In this document: positions 1 through 6,795 of the stretch, one piece after another | How positions within the stretch are numbered: the stretch's first letter is position 1 | Layout of the letters: each line of letters starts with the position of its first letter | Origin: DASPTR01 sp964475545 | Lineage (GTDB): Archaea; Thermoproteota; Bathyarchaeia; Bathyarchaeales; Bathycorpusculaceae | Assembly (NCBI GenBank): GCA_964475545.1 | Contig: CAYYXF010000047.1 | Location: 1 to 10,283 of the forward strand | Reading direction: 5' to 3' | DNA: 10,283 nt | The notes under the pieces: model-generated | The model's database searches: none | Told to the model about the DNA's origin: nothing | Seen by the model: the letters and a program-made list of their open reading frames with translations, nothing else | Translations under genes and position numbers: made by a program

Positions 1-467
1 AAAGCAAGACCCAGCAGGGTTAGTGCAATGAGAGAAATTCTCTTCAAGTTCTCTGAGAGCTTTCTGTACGCAAGCAACTTGTAGCTTGATAATTGTCCAA
101 TTGTGACGGCAACGATGAAAGTGGAAATATATATGATGAGAACGCTTTTCCCGGTGATTGCAGTATAGGAATAGAATACGATTGGAATGATGATTACCAT
201 CAGATAAATGCCAACTGTCTTAGCTAGAGCGAAGTTGTTGGTAGATTTCTTCAATAGCGAATATTCGATAAGCATAAACAGTAAAGCAGGCCAGAAAGCC
301 AGTTTGAGATGTTCCCATACACTTTCGTTTACAGCCGAGAACACTCAGACCATTGGCTGCTGACCGGACAAATCAAATGTGAAATGAAGTGCGGTTCCAA
401 CAATGATTATGAAAATCATCCCGATCAATTCGTAAGCAAGCACAGATCGGCTACTGATTCGGCTCAT
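1..467 (-). pseudogene. DUF6512-like membrane protein gene interrupted by in-frame TGA, 3' end outside window
   Basis: The reverse strand reads from ATG at 467 in one frame to the window edge, broken only by a TGA at 345-347 (codon 41). The 40 residues before it start MSRISSRSVLAYELIG and hold one hydrophobic segment. The frame after it continues at once with VFSAVNESVWEHLKLAFWPA and several more membrane segments. From memory, a motif of the type (P/A)VNESxWEHLKL marks a family of small polytopic membrane proteins (DUF6512-like, function unknown), usually preceded by a Gly-hydrophobic-Phe stretch, so one change from GGA to TGA would explain the break. The start lies 5 bases after the stop of the TspO-like gene, and GTGAT overlapping that stop can act as its ribosome binding site, so the two are probably cotranscribed. 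A GTG directly after the TGA could restart translation. Sequencing error or readthrough are alternatives. Family name moderate, interruption certain in this sequence. Confidence 0.6.
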
Positions 468-472
468 GACAA

Positions 473-1261
473 TCACGGTTTTTGTCGTCTAAGCCTTGAG
501 ATTAGAATTGATAGGATTAATGCGATAGGGATGACTATCGCACTTATCTCGGTTGTTGTGACAATGCTCTGGTTCGCACTTTGCTTGACGGCAATGCCGA
601 CTAGGGCCCATACAAGGACAAGGCTGTACGCGATATCCCTTCTTGTAAATATGACCAACAACGTGATAATCAAGGCGACTGCAATGACGAGAATAGCCCA
701 TGTGACGCTGCTGAGGCCGAATCCGTCCCAGTTTACAGAAACTAATGCGGCGGCAACATCAGCAATGGATGCTACGGTAATCCAGCCTAAGTAGACGCTG
801 AAGGGTAGATGAACGCTCAACTTCTCTTTCAATGAAGCATTCGATTTGCCGATGTTCAAACGCAGATAGGTCGTAATCAAAGTTGCTAAAAGCGCAAACA
901 TTGGGAGAACAGACAGAGTGATGTATCCATACTGCCAGAGAAAGAGCCATACAACGTTAAAGACGCAGCTCAACACAAAAAGAACGCCAACTTCCTTTTG
1001 AAACGCCTTTTGCTTTTGACTGGGGAACGCCTGAAAAACAACGTAGACCAACAGCAGAATGTAAATCAAACCCCAAATAGCGAAAACGTAGCCTGCAGGT
1101 GTTACTAAAGTTGGGTACAAATCAGAGATTTCACCAGTATTCTTGCCGTTGAGCATTGATGTGTTAGCTAACGCGTTTACTACAATAGTGATCAAAAACG
1201 CAGCAGCATTTGCCCATCGCATTAGGAGAGCAACTTCTGATTCTGTCAAGTTACAGCCCAC
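473..1261 (-). CDS. TspO/MBR-related tryptophan-rich membrane protein
   Basis: A 262-residue polytopic membrane protein with about seven or eight hydrophobic segments. Residues 54-67 read TPAGYVFAIWGLIY, the signature I associate with the long archaeal and bacterial TspO-related proteins. Residues 101-113 (FNVVWLFLWQYGY) and 152-173 (LPFSVYLGW followed by a small-residue helix) carry the further aromatic motifs. Classical TspO has five helices and about 160 residues and binds porphyrins and sterols; this longer version is a relative whose ligand is unknown. The GTG start at 1261 is favoured because a TATA-like box at 1282-1290 is centred about 25 bases upstream with no ribosome binding site between, so the mRNA would be leaderless. 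TTG at 1249 (residue 5) and ATG at 1219 (residue 15) are less likely starts. The next gene begins 5 bases after the stop. Confidence 0.8.
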   Translation of the reverse strand: MGCNLTESEVALLMRWANAAAFLITIVVNALANTSMLNGKNTGEISDLYPTLVTPAGYVFAIWGLIYILLLVYVVFQAFPSQKQKAFQKEVGVLFVLSCVFNVVWLFLWQYGYITLSVLPMFALLATLITTYLRLNIGKSNASLKEKLSVHLPFSVYLGWITVASIADVAAALVSVNWDGFGLSSVTWAILVIAVALIITLLVIFTRRDIAYSLVLVWALVGIAVKQSANQSIVTTTEISAIVIPIALILSILISRLRRQKP

Positions 1262-1281
1262 AAAATGGGTTTCTTCGTAAA

Positions 1282-1290
1282 CGTATATAG
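1282..1290 (-). promoter_or_regulatory. TATA box of TspO-like gene
   Basis: On the reverse strand the box reads CTATATACG, centred about 25 bases before the GTG at 1261. This is the spacing for transcription starting at the start codon itself. Confidence 0.55.
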
Positions 1291-1385
1291 AACTTCAAAC
1301 GTTTGCGGGGTTCAGATTTTGCCTGCGTATGCTAGTTTTTCGCAAAAGAGAGATAGACTTTATGCGCCTGAGTTTTTATTTGAAA

Positions 1386-1415
1386 CGCCCAGCTTCTGTT
1401 TGAAATGAAGGGGCG
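1386..1415. other. Bulged hairpin in intergenic region
   Basis: CGCCC at 1386-1390 pairs with GGGCG at 1411-1415, and CTTC at 1393-1396 with GAAG at 1407-1410, leaving a two-base bulge and a ten-base loop. It lies in the 220-base gap between the TspO-like gene and the proline-tailed peptide gene, about 65 bases beyond the latter's stop. It may end that transcript, but there is no T-run after it on the minus strand. A GCGCGC run follows at 1433-1438. Confidence 0.35.
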
Positions 1416-1481
1416 CTCTGGCTTAGACAATAGCGCGCACTCCGGTAACGTGTGCTACGCGGTTTGAGAGGAATGGTGAGC

Positions 1482-1709
1482 TTACGGTGGTGGTGGCGGC
1501 GGTGGGCTTTCCTTCTCAAGCTTACTAAATCTGACTGAGAAGATTATACATCCAAAGCCCAGTCCCACTAGAAACATTCCCATGCCAAGGAAGGCAGCAA
1601 AAAGCTGCGCTGGAGAGTAGGGCGAAATGGCAGATGCGACTATTCCGAGCAGAAGGCACATAAGACCGAGTCTCAGAAGCATCGTCGAGTCTTTTGGTTT
1701 CGCTTTCAT
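1482..1709 (-). CDS. Small two-helix membrane protein with C-terminal polyproline tail
   Basis: A 75-residue protein. After a basic N-terminus (MKAKPKDS) come two hydrophobic helices, about residues 11-29 and 34-58, then a charged linker (SKLEKES) and seven consecutive prolines before the TAA. The prolines come from CCN codons, visible on the plus strand as a GGT/GGC tract at about 1485-1503. I recognise no family. The ATG at 1709 is supported by GAGGT at 1717-1721 (7-base spacing) and a TATA box at 1751-1758, giving a leader of about 20 bases. The tail would face the cytoplasm if both termini are inside. Translating it should depend on aIF5A, which relieves stalling at proline runs. Membrane location is clear, function unknown. 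Confidence 0.65.
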   Translation of the reverse strand: MKAKPKDSTMLLRLGLMCLLLGIVASAISPYSPAQLFAAFLGMGMFLVGLGFGCIIFSVRFSKLEKESPPPPPPP

Positions 1710-1750
1710 TGCATAAACCTCTTCTAACTGAACAATCTTGGAGCATCAAC

Positions 1751-1758
1751 ATTTAAAA
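1751..1758 (-). promoter_or_regulatory. TATA box of polyproline-tailed membrane peptide gene
   Basis: The reverse strand reads TTTTAAAT. Transcription would begin near 1729-1732, leaving a short leader with the GAGGT ribosome binding site before the ATG at 1709. Confidence 0.5.
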
Positions 1759-1830
1759 GCTCGCACTGAGGCTGACGGCGTTTAGTATTGGCGCGTACGA
1801 TATAGCTCGAAAGTGCTTAGTGCATGCGTT

Positions 1831-2304
1831 CTAAAGCCCCTTCCATCCCATCGATGGCGGCTCAATGTCCATTTGCCAAAAGAGCGCTATCAGCTCGCCC
1901 CTATGATGAACTTCCTCTTCGAATACGTGGATTAGAACATCCTCAGCTGTGATCTTAATGGTCTTGCCGTCATCAGCCTTGATCGAATACGTCTTACTGA
2001 GCCCCTTTCTTGGCAATGAGTCAAGGTAATCCTGCATCCGTTTCTCAACATGTTCCATGTAAGCTCTGACTTGCTCAAAGGCTTCGTATTCGTCGTATTC
2101 TCTCTTGGAATGAAGGTTTTGTCCTTGCAAGAAATCCAACCAGTAGTCTACTGCGCCCAGAGTATGGACAAATATGTTCCTAATTGAGTGAAAACTCGCT
2201 TCCCTATTCCTAATGAACTCTCCCCAAGATAGCTTGGTGAAGCTCTCGAAATATCTATGCCTGACATTCTCATTGTATTCCAAGAGTTCTCTGACATCAA
2301 CCAT
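1831..2304 (-). CDS. DinB/YfiT-fold putative metalloprotein
   Basis: A 157-residue protein with the layout of the DinB/YfiT four-helix superfamily, whose members include thiol-dependent metalloenzymes and many proteins of unknown role. The start region (MVDVRELLEYNENVRHRYFE) matches the family's first helix. The second helix has IRNIFVHTLGAVDYW (residues 41-55) with candidate ligand His47. The last helix has HVFEEEVHHRGEL (126-138). The usual third-helix pattern is HxxxHxxxHRG; here the middle His is Glu130, so the metal site would be His47, Glu130 and His134, or changed. ATG at 2304 is chosen: GGTG at 2311-2314 lies 6 bases upstream and a TATA-like box at 2341-2349 lies upstream of it. The frame is open back to a GTG at 2355, but that lies upstream of the box. 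ATG at 2307 is also possible. Substrate unknown. Confidence 0.8.
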   Translation of the reverse strand: MVDVRELLEYNENVRHRYFESFTKLSWGEFIRNREASFHSIRNIFVHTLGAVDYWLDFLQGQNLHSKREYDEYEAFEQVRAYMEHVEKRMQDYLDSLPRKGLSKTYSIKADDGKTIKITAEDVLIHVFEEEVHHRGELIALFWQMDIEPPSMGWKGL

Positions 2305-2340
2305 CATTGACACCACAAGCATCATGATAGTCCAATTCGC

Positions 2341-2349
2341 TATTAAAAC
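2341..2349 (-). promoter_or_regulatory. TATA-like box of DinB-fold gene
   Basis: The reverse strand reads GTTTTAATA, centred about 41 bases before the ATG at 2304, predicting transcription from about 2319 and a 15-base leader that contains GGTG. It excludes the upstream GTG as the start. Confidence 0.45.
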
Positions 2350-2470
2350 TATCACGTTGATGTTTCAGCGGACTGTTTTCCCAGCACGCGAAGCGTATGC
2401 GCCTTGTATTTGGGGGAGATTCCGGCAGTTTACTAGGCACATACTTAACACGCAGTAGATGAAGGTGAAC

Positions 2471-2524
2471 AAGAACTGAGATGCCCTGCAATGGTAGGGC
2501 TTGTTAAGCTCCAGGAGCTCGGTT
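2471..2524 (+). repeat. Intergenic repeat element, copy A
   Basis: This copy has AAGAACTGAGA at 2471-2481, GGTAG beginning 22 bases later at 2493, then GGCTT and the hairpin AGCTC-CAG-GAGCT at 2507-2519 followed by CGGTT. A second hairpin, GCCCT/AGGGC, fills the spacer (2483-2500). The layout matches copy B at 8867-8919 over its whole length. It lies between two divergent genes and ends about 20 bases before the TATA box of the GNAT gene, so it is not in that gene's predicted transcript. Confidence 0.5.
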
Positions 2525-2542
2525 CGACCTTCAATTGACAAT

Positions 2543-2550
2543 GTTTAAAT
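2543..2550 (+). promoter_or_regulatory. TATA box of tandem GNAT gene
   Basis: The box reads GTTTAAAT. Transcription from about 2572 leaves a leader of about 20 bases carrying GGTGA at 2581-2585, 6 bases before the TTG start at 2592. Confidence 0.55.
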
Positions 2551-2591
2551 TCTGTAGCACATTTGTTTGTAGAGTTTTCCGGTGACTGGCT

Positions 2592-3536
2592 TTGCTTACA
2601 ATAAGACCTTTCCGAAAAGGGTTCGACGAAGAAATCTACGTCAGAATCTTCAACGCGGCATTCTCGGATTACGACGACATAAGAAGCGTGACTCTTCAAG
2701 AAGCAAGGACACTAGAAGATGCTCCAAGTTATAATCTTGATGGACTCTTGATAGCTGAATGGAACGGCAAAGCGGTAGGAATGGTGCAGGCATTTGTTGA
2801 CAAGTTTAGAGAAGAGAAGAAAGGCTTCATTCAATCGCTTGCGGTTCTGCCGGAATTCAGACACAGGGGAATAGCCAGAAAGCTCGTATCGAAAGCGATT
2901 GCACGCTTCAAAGAGAGAGGAATGAAGGTGGCTTCTGCTTGGGCGCAAACTGACAGAATCGCCTGTGTGCATCTCTATGAGAGCTTTGGTTTTGTTTGCG
3001 TGCGAGCGACAAGTCTGATGAAAGGAAGTCTAGCTGATATTCCGTCAGATATGGAAGAAACAGAGTCTACTAGCTTGAGAGAAGCCCGAATAAGAGAGGA
3101 CGAAGACATTGCATTGATTAACAAGCTTGACAATGAAGCTTTCAGAGAGCACTTCAACTACAGGCCTGTGACTGTTGAGGAAACCAGATATATGCTGCTG
3201 GAAATGCCGTGGTATCAACACAAGAAGGCGTGGTTCACAGTCATTGACAACAAGCCCGTCGGCTATGTTGTCGCAGGAATTGATGTAGGGTTAAACAAAG
3301 AAAAACGTGTCAGATGTGGCTGGGTTTTGGACATTGGCGTTTTGAAGCCCTACAGGAGAAGAGGTGTAGGTTCAACTTTGATGCTTCAAGCGATGCGCTA
3401 CCTAAAATCGAAGCGAATGGAGAATGCGTTGCTTTATGTGGATGATCAGAATCCCACGTGTGCAATAAAACTCTATGAGAAAGTTGGTTTCGAAGTCTAT
3501 CACAAGAGTGCTGTCTACGAGTTGCTACTTTCGTGA
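2592..3536 (+). CDS. Tandem GNAT-domain N-acetyltransferase
   Basis: A 314-residue cytosolic protein made of two GCN5-related acetyltransferase domains, which transfer acetyl from acetyl-CoA to an amine. Domain 1 covers about residues 1-150 with the pyrophosphate-binding motif A LAVLPEFRHRGIARKLV at 83-99 and LYESFGF at 128-134. Domain 2 covers about 160-314 with IGVLKPYRRRGVGSTLM at 248-264 and LYEKVGF at 294-300. Both Arg-x-x-Gly-x-Gly/Ala loops look intact, so both could bind acetyl-CoA. Mycothiol synthase has the same two-domain plan, but mycothiol is not expected in archaea, so the substrate is open. The TTG start is supported by GGTGA 6 bases upstream and the TATA box at 2543. A hairpin follows the stop directly, and a methyltransferase gene follows on the same strand. 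Confidence 0.85.
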   Translation: MLTIRPFRKGFDEEIYVRIFNAAFSDYDDIRSVTLQEARTLEDAPSYNLDGLLIAEWNGKAVGMVQAFVDKFREEKKGFIQSLAVLPEFRHRGIARKLVSKAIARFKERGMKVASAWAQTDRIACVHLYESFGFVCVRATSLMKGSLADIPSDMEETESTSLREARIREDEDIALINKLDNEAFREHFNYRPVTVEETRYMLLEMPWYQHKKAWFTVIDNKPVGYVVAGIDVGLNKEKRVRCGWVLDIGVLKPYRRRGVGSTLMLQAMRYLKSKRMENALLYVDDQNPTCAIKLYEKVGFEVYHKSAVYELLLS

Positions 3537-3570
3537 GCCTTTTCTGCAGAGACTCGAAGAGTTAAGAGGC
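3537..3570 (+). terminator. Hairpin directly after GNAT stop codon
   Basis: Starting on the base after the TGA, GCCTTTT (3537-3543) can pair with AAGAGGC (3564-3570), enclosing a smaller hairpin ACTC-GAA-GAGT at 3552-3562. No T-run follows, so it may protect the mRNA 3' end rather than terminate transcription. The inner hairpin resembles the AGCTC-nnn-GAGCT hairpin of the intergenic repeat family. Confidence 0.35.
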
Positions 3571-3658
3571 CCTGACAGAAGCACGCTCGTTGTGAACGAA
3601 GTGCTATTAGCAAATGATATCTTATCTTGCCATGAAATTCAGGAAAGGACAAACGTTG

Positions 3659-4396
3659 ATGAGACGAGGTAGCTCGTGTTCGGATGGTTCTGTGAATAGA
3701 GGTACCTATTATAAAGAGAAGCTTTCAGCACGCAGGCTTCTCCGATGCTACGAGATCGCTCCTCCTAGGATTAAGCAGTATCTTAACGCGGAAATCGAGT
3801 TTGTTATTTCCAATCTTCAACCTACAGATTTGGCTCTCGAACTCGGATGTGGCTATGGTAGAGTTATGAAACCAGTGTCAAAGCATGTTTCATGGATAGT
3901 TGGAAATGACATTTCAAGGGAGAACTTGGAACTTGCCAAGTCATACATGGGAAGCCGTCAAGACTATGGATTGTTCTTGATGGATGCATCTCGGATGTCG
4001 TTCCGCACGGGTGTTTTTGACGCTGTGTTCTGCATTCAGAACGGAATATCTGCTTTTGGTGTTGCCAGCAAACGACTAGTTGCAGAGGCTATAAGAGTGA
4101 CAAAGAATGACGGCGGCATCCTTTTTTCTAGCTATTCTCCAAAAATCTGGAAAGCTCGAATAGACTGGTTTAGAGAACAATCGCGGCTTGGCCTAATTGG
4201 AGAAATAGACGACGAGAAAACTCACGATGGCGCAATTGTGTGCAAAGATGGTTTTGAAGCAAACACTGTTAGTGGCAAACAACTAATCGACCTATTCAAT
4301 GAGTTCGGACTAGATGCACTTATCACTGAAGTGGACGAATCAAGCGTTTTCTGTAAGGTAATTAAGCAAGTTGGAACAAGCAGTAGTAACACTTGA
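3659..4396 (+). CDS. Class I SAM-dependent methyltransferase
   Basis: A 245-residue cytosolic Rossmann-fold methyltransferase when started at ATG 3659. Motif I, LALELGCGYGR (58-68), binds S-adenosylmethionine. VGNDIS (81-86) gives the acidic residue for the ribose, MDASRMSF (108-115) the adenine-side acidic residue, and FDAVFCIQNGISAF follows as the post-motif strand. The segment before motif I, YYKEKLSARRLLRCYEIAPPRIKQY, resembles archaeal small-molecule methyltransferases I have seen, but I cannot name the substrate. Starts are uncertain. The frame is open from ATG 3614 and ATG 3632. ATG 3659 has GGAAAGGA 9 bases upstream. GTG 3692 has GGATGG 4 bases upstream and begins just before the conserved part. 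The gap to the GNAT gene is about 120 bases, so cotranscription is possible but unproven. Confidence 0.8.
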   Translation: MRRGSSCSDGSVNRGTYYKEKLSARRLLRCYEIAPPRIKQYLNAEIEFVISNLQPTDLALELGCGYGRVMKPVSKHVSWIVGNDISRENLELAKSYMGSRQDYGLFLMDASRMSFRTGVFDAVFCIQNGISAFGVASKRLVAEAIRVTKNDGGILFSSYSPKIWKARIDWFREQSRLGLIGEIDDEKTHDGAIVCKDGFEANTVSGKQLIDLFNEFGLDALITEVDESSVFCKVIKQVGTSSSNT

Positions 4397-4413
4397 ACAT
4401 TGACATCCCACAC

Positions 4414-4440
4414 AAAGGCTTAAGCTCAAAGAGCTCGCTG
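4414..4440 (+). repeat. Intergenic repeat element, partial copy F
   Basis: AAAGGCTTAAGCTCAAAGAG begins this copy and CTCGCTGA ends it, giving the hairpin AGCTC-AAA-GAGCT at 4423-4435. It matches the 3' half of copies A and B: GGCTT, the three-base-loop hairpin, then CGnTGA. The AAGAACTGAGA part is absent. It lies between the methyltransferase stop and the exporter's TATA box. Confidence 0.4.
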
Positions 4441-4479
4441 AATGGAGTCGAATTTGGACTTTCTAGTGTTGCGCAAAAG

Positions 4480-4488
4480 TTACATATC
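4480..4488 (+). promoter_or_regulatory. TATA box of LysE-type exporter gene
   Basis: TTACATATC is centred about 28 bases before the ATG at 4512. No ribosome binding site lies between, which points to a leaderless or nearly leaderless mRNA. Confidence 0.5.
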
Positions 4489-4511
4489 AAGCCACTCTAA
4501 GTTTCTTCTGC

Positions 4512-5138
4512 ATGTCTCAAATCTATGAATTCCTGATCTACGGAGTGCTGCTTGGTCTGGCTCAAGGACTAACTCCTGGACCGTTAATTACTCTGATCTT
4601 TTCTGAAACTCTGAAATACGGGAAAAGAGAGGGTATCAAAATAGCACTCTCGCCTCTAATCACTGATTCTCTAATTGTCTCGCTCTCATTGCTGATATTG
4701 TCAAACTTGGCAGAATACAACGTCGTTATTGGAATGATCTCGCTGCTTGGTGCTTGCTACTTAATTTATCTGGGCGTCGAGAATCTGAGAATCGAAACTG
4801 ACAAGTTTGAGGTTGAACCTGCAAAGAAAGACTCTTTAAGACGGGGCATCATTGCGAATCTCTTGAGCCCTCACCCCTACTTGTTTTGGCTCTCAATTGG
4901 TGGTCCAACCATCTTGGAGGGCGCCCACGTTCACATTCTAGCAGCAGTCCTTTTCATCGCAGGTGTTTACATAACACTAATAGGATCAAAAACGGCTGTT
5001 GCCCTAGTCGTAGACAGGTCCAAGACCATTCTGAAAAGCAGGTACTACGTCTACGCTATTCGAGCCTTAGGCATCGTATTAGTCTTATTTGCCTTGATCC
5101 TCGTAAGAGACGGGTTGGAACTGATTGGCTTATTATGA
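4512..5138 (+). CDS. LysE/RhtB family amino-acid exporter
   Basis: A 208-residue inner-membrane protein with about six helices, the normal size for LysE/RhtB exporters, which pump amino acids or their derivatives out of the cell. The N-terminal signature QGLTPGP (residues 18-24), followed by a Gly-rich second helix that starts at KREGIKIALSP, is the family hallmark. NLLSPHPYLFWLSIGGP (116-132) is the second conserved block, here SPHP rather than the common NPK. The exported compound cannot be read from the sequence. ATG 4512 fits a leaderless transcript from the box at 4480-4488. The gene ends 11 bases before the convergent small gene on the minus strand. Confidence 0.88.
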   Translation: MSQIYEFLIYGVLLGLAQGLTPGPLITLIFSETLKYGKREGIKIALSPLITDSLIVSLSLLILSNLAEYNVVIGMISLLGACYLIYLGVENLRIETDKFEVEPAKKDSLRRGIIANLLSPHPYLFWLSIGGPTILEGAHVHILAAVLFIAGVYITLIGSKTAVALVVDRSKTILKSRYYVYAIRALGIVLVLFALILVRDGLELIGLL

Positions 5139-5149
5139 GTGCGCTATTG

Positions 5150-5362
5150 TCAGCGCGACTTATTCAAATAGCGTTTACCCCAAGGCTCAGAGGGTTCCTC
5201 TTCAGATTCGTATGAACATCCTAGTTCCCGCATGCGTTTTTCGTGTTCCAGACGTTCACCTTCAAGCCATTCGAGAACATCAAAACTCATTTCCACTGGG
5301 TCCATGTCCGGATAGCGCCTGACATCAGCTTCATTGGATCGTTTGCGGATTTCCGTTGGCAT
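5150..5362 (-). CDS. Small charged protein of unknown function
   Basis: A 70-residue soluble protein rich in Glu and Arg, with a predicted helix around residues 25-46 (MSFDVLEWLEGERLEHEKRM) and an acidic, Ser-rich tail (ESEEEPSEPWGKRYL). I recognise no family. The ATG at 5362 has no ribosome binding site, but an AT box at 5385-5393 is centred 27 bases upstream, the leaderless spacing seen elsewhere here. The frame converges on the exporter gene 11 bases away and diverges from the HExxH gene. Overlapping plus-strand frames give less protein-like products. Confidence 0.55.
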   Translation of the reverse strand: MPTEIRKRSNEADVRRYPDMDPVEMSFDVLEWLEGERLEHEKRMRELGCSYESEEEPSEPWGKRYLNKSR

Positions 5363-5384
5363 AAAACGAAATTGCGCAGGAAAC

Positions 5385-5393
5385 CAATATTTG
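5385..5393. promoter_or_regulatory. Near-palindromic AT box shared by divergent genes
   Basis: CAATATTTG contains the perfect palindrome AATATT and lies between starts at 5362 (minus) and 5440 (plus). On the minus strand it is centred 27 bases before the ATG. On the plus strand it predicts transcription near 5415 and a 25-base leader with AGGTGG. No other good TATA candidate lies in the 77-base gap. Confidence 0.45.
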
Positions 5394-5439
5394 ATACTTC
5401 ACACGTGTGCATTCAAAGAAGCATTAGGTGGCGTGCGCT

Positions 5440-5790
5440 ATGATTACCATTGAAGGAACAAAGATCAAAGCGAGGATGATTCCAAGAAAAAGGATTGTTT
5501 CCTTATGGAAGAAGCTGACTAAGGAACCATTCCCCAAAGTGGCACCTTTTCAGCTAGAGGATAGCGATTTTGACCGTGTTATAGAGCTGATGAAGTGCAC
5601 AGATGATGAAAGAAGAGAGATAGAAGAATGGGGAAGGGTGCTCTCGGCCAGAGGTACTGATGCATGTGTGTTTAACGCTGATGAATTTGCTGATTTTGAT
5701 TACATTATACTGATCAGAGAAAACCCTTATCATAGGTTTGGAGAGGTCTTGAAACACGAATTGTCCCACATAGCCAGAGGGGATTTGTAA
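5440..5790 (+). CDS. Small HExxH (zincin-like) protein
   Basis: A 116-residue soluble protein whose C-terminus carries HELSH (residues 106-110) in the context GEVLKHELSHIARGDL. The two His residues of HExxH bind zinc and the Glu is the catalytic base in zinc metallopeptidases. The chain ends six residues after the motif, so any third ligand must be the nearby Asp115 or lie elsewhere. Short archaeal proteins ending in HELxHIxxGD are known to me as uncharacterised. The N-terminal part is charged and helical, with no signal peptide. ATG 5440 is preferred because AGGTGG (5426-5431) lies 8 bases upstream; the in-frame GTG at 5428 is part of that site. Peptidase activity is inferred from the motif alone. 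Confidence 0.7.
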   Translation: MITIEGTKIKARMIPRKRIVSLWKKLTKEPFPKVAPFQLEDSDFDRVIELMKCTDDERREIEEWGRVLSARGTDACVFNADEFADFDYIILIRENPYHRFGEVLKHELSHIARGDL

Positions 5791-6023
5791 CTCTAGAACC
5801 TCGCGCGCGATGATCTGTGCCGTTCACGCGTTTCTCTAAGCGCGCGTCATGCCATTTGTAGGGAGACTGGTGAATAAGCTTGTCTCTGAATGACTAGGTC
5901 AGCATGCGCTCTTCAGAGGTACAATAATCGCCGTAAGATGGGTTTCAAGTGATCGTGCATGAACTCTCAATATGAACCTAGGTTTCATAACCAAGATATT
6001 CGGAGTTTGGGAAACTTCTGTTC
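5791..6023. other. Intergenic region with two GCGCGC runs
   Basis: No gene is visible here. GCGCGC occurs at 5803-5808 and 5840-5845, just after the HExxH gene. AAGATATTC around 5993-6001 is centred about 27 bases before the ATG at 6024 and may be that gene's TATA box. GTCAGCATGC at 5898-5907 resembles half of the palindrome at 8938-8953. Confidence 0.4.
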
Positions 6024-6377
6024 ATGCAATCCAAAAGTGAAGGCTTCCATGCTGAGGTTGAAGCGTACACTTCTTCGAAGAGACAGCTAAGAAGCTTTGA
6101 ACTATATGAGGAATATAGCCAAAGAGATATTGCCGAGACAATTCAAGCACGCAAAGAGGCCTATGAAAAAGCTGACCTACAAACTCGGGAGGAACTTAAG
6201 ACAGAAGTTGAAATAGAAGTTGAGAATTTTCAGATATGGTTGGAATTGATCAAAAAACTTCCGCCTTTTGCAGCACACTACCATTCGGTCAGTCTTGAGA
6301 GCCTACTTCTAGGTCTGCCAATTGGCGTACGCATCGCACAGCTTTTTGATGTTGTACTGGAAGAACTCGAAAAATAG
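6024..6377 (+). CDS. Helical protein of unknown function
   Basis: A 117-residue soluble protein. Residues 1-70 are highly charged and probably a long helix or coiled coil (for example RKEAYEKADLQTREELKTEV). Residues 70-117 are more hydrophobic (IWLELIKKLPPFAAHYHSV, then LESLLLGLPIGVRIAQLF) and end in an acidic helix. No family is recognised and no catalytic motif is seen. The ATG at 6024 has no ribosome binding site and fits a leaderless start from the weak box near 5997. Copy C of the intergenic repeat follows 50 bases after the stop. Confidence 0.6.
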   Translation: MQSKSEGFHAEVEAYTSSKRQLRSFELYEEYSQRDIAETIQARKEAYEKADLQTREELKTEVEIEVENFQIWLELIKKLPPFAAHYHSVSLESLLLGLPIGVRIAQLFDVVLEELEK

Positions 6378-6428
6378 TGGGACCAAAAAGGAGTCAAGTT
6401 CAATAGTGCCTTCCCGCAAAGGGTTTCA

Positions 6429-6475
6429 AAGAACTGAGACTGGCCTTAGCAGGCTCGAAGAGCGTTCTGCTCGTT
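6429..6475 (+). repeat. Intergenic repeat element, copy C
   Basis: AAGAACTGAGA (6429-6439) is identical to copies A and B, and the preceding TTTCA resembles TTTGA before copy B. It is followed by a GCCT-TAGC-AGGC hairpin, then GGCTCGAAGAGC and GCTCGTT. Relative to copy B the second half is shortened by about three bases and rearranged. The copy lies 50 bases after the 117-residue gene. Confidence 0.45.
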
Positions 6476-6709
6476 CATTTCAGCTTCAAATTGAACAGTC
6501 TGATTGGGTTCTTATAGAATGTTTTGTTTGAGTTCTTTCTCGAGCGCGCGCGATCGATCAGAGACTGATGGAGAAGAATTGCGGAATATTCAAAGTTGAT
6601 AGACTCTAAATGTTACGCGCGATGTAGAAAAAGAGTGTGAAATTGGAAGGAACAAAGGACGTTTGAAAGAGGCAGGCTGTGCACGATGTGCGCATAATAG
6701 TGTGTAGCA

Positions 6710-6716
6710 TTATATG
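6710..6716 (+). promoter_or_regulatory. Possible TATA box in purine-rich stretch
   Basis: TTATATG is centred about 28 bases before the ATG at 6741, the same spacing as the leaderless starts elsewhere. It would produce a transcript covering the tiny basic frames. Confidence 0.3.
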
Positions 6717-6795
6717 TAAGAAGAACAAAGAGATAGTAAAATGAGAATAAGAGCAAGATTCCAGAATGTATCTAGAAGAGAGGAATTGAAGCGGA

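Noticed and set aside
309..794. Long plus-strand open frame of 161 codons
   Set aside because: It overlaps the TspO-like and DUF6512-like genes on the other strand; its product shows no coherent fold and it has no promoter.
2355..2357. Upstream GTG start for the DinB-fold gene
   Set aside because: The TATA-like box at 2341-2349 lies downstream of it, and the extra N-terminal residues are not typical of the family.
2482..2535. tRNA-like look of repeat copy A (D-arm-like hairpin, GGTTCGA)
   Set aside because: No acceptor stem, anticodon stem or T stem can be paired, and copy B lacks the D-arm-like pairing.
4886..5443. Three overlapping plus-strand frames around the end of the exporter gene
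   Set aside because: Basic or irregular products in other frames; the exporter and the minus-strand charged gene explain the region better.
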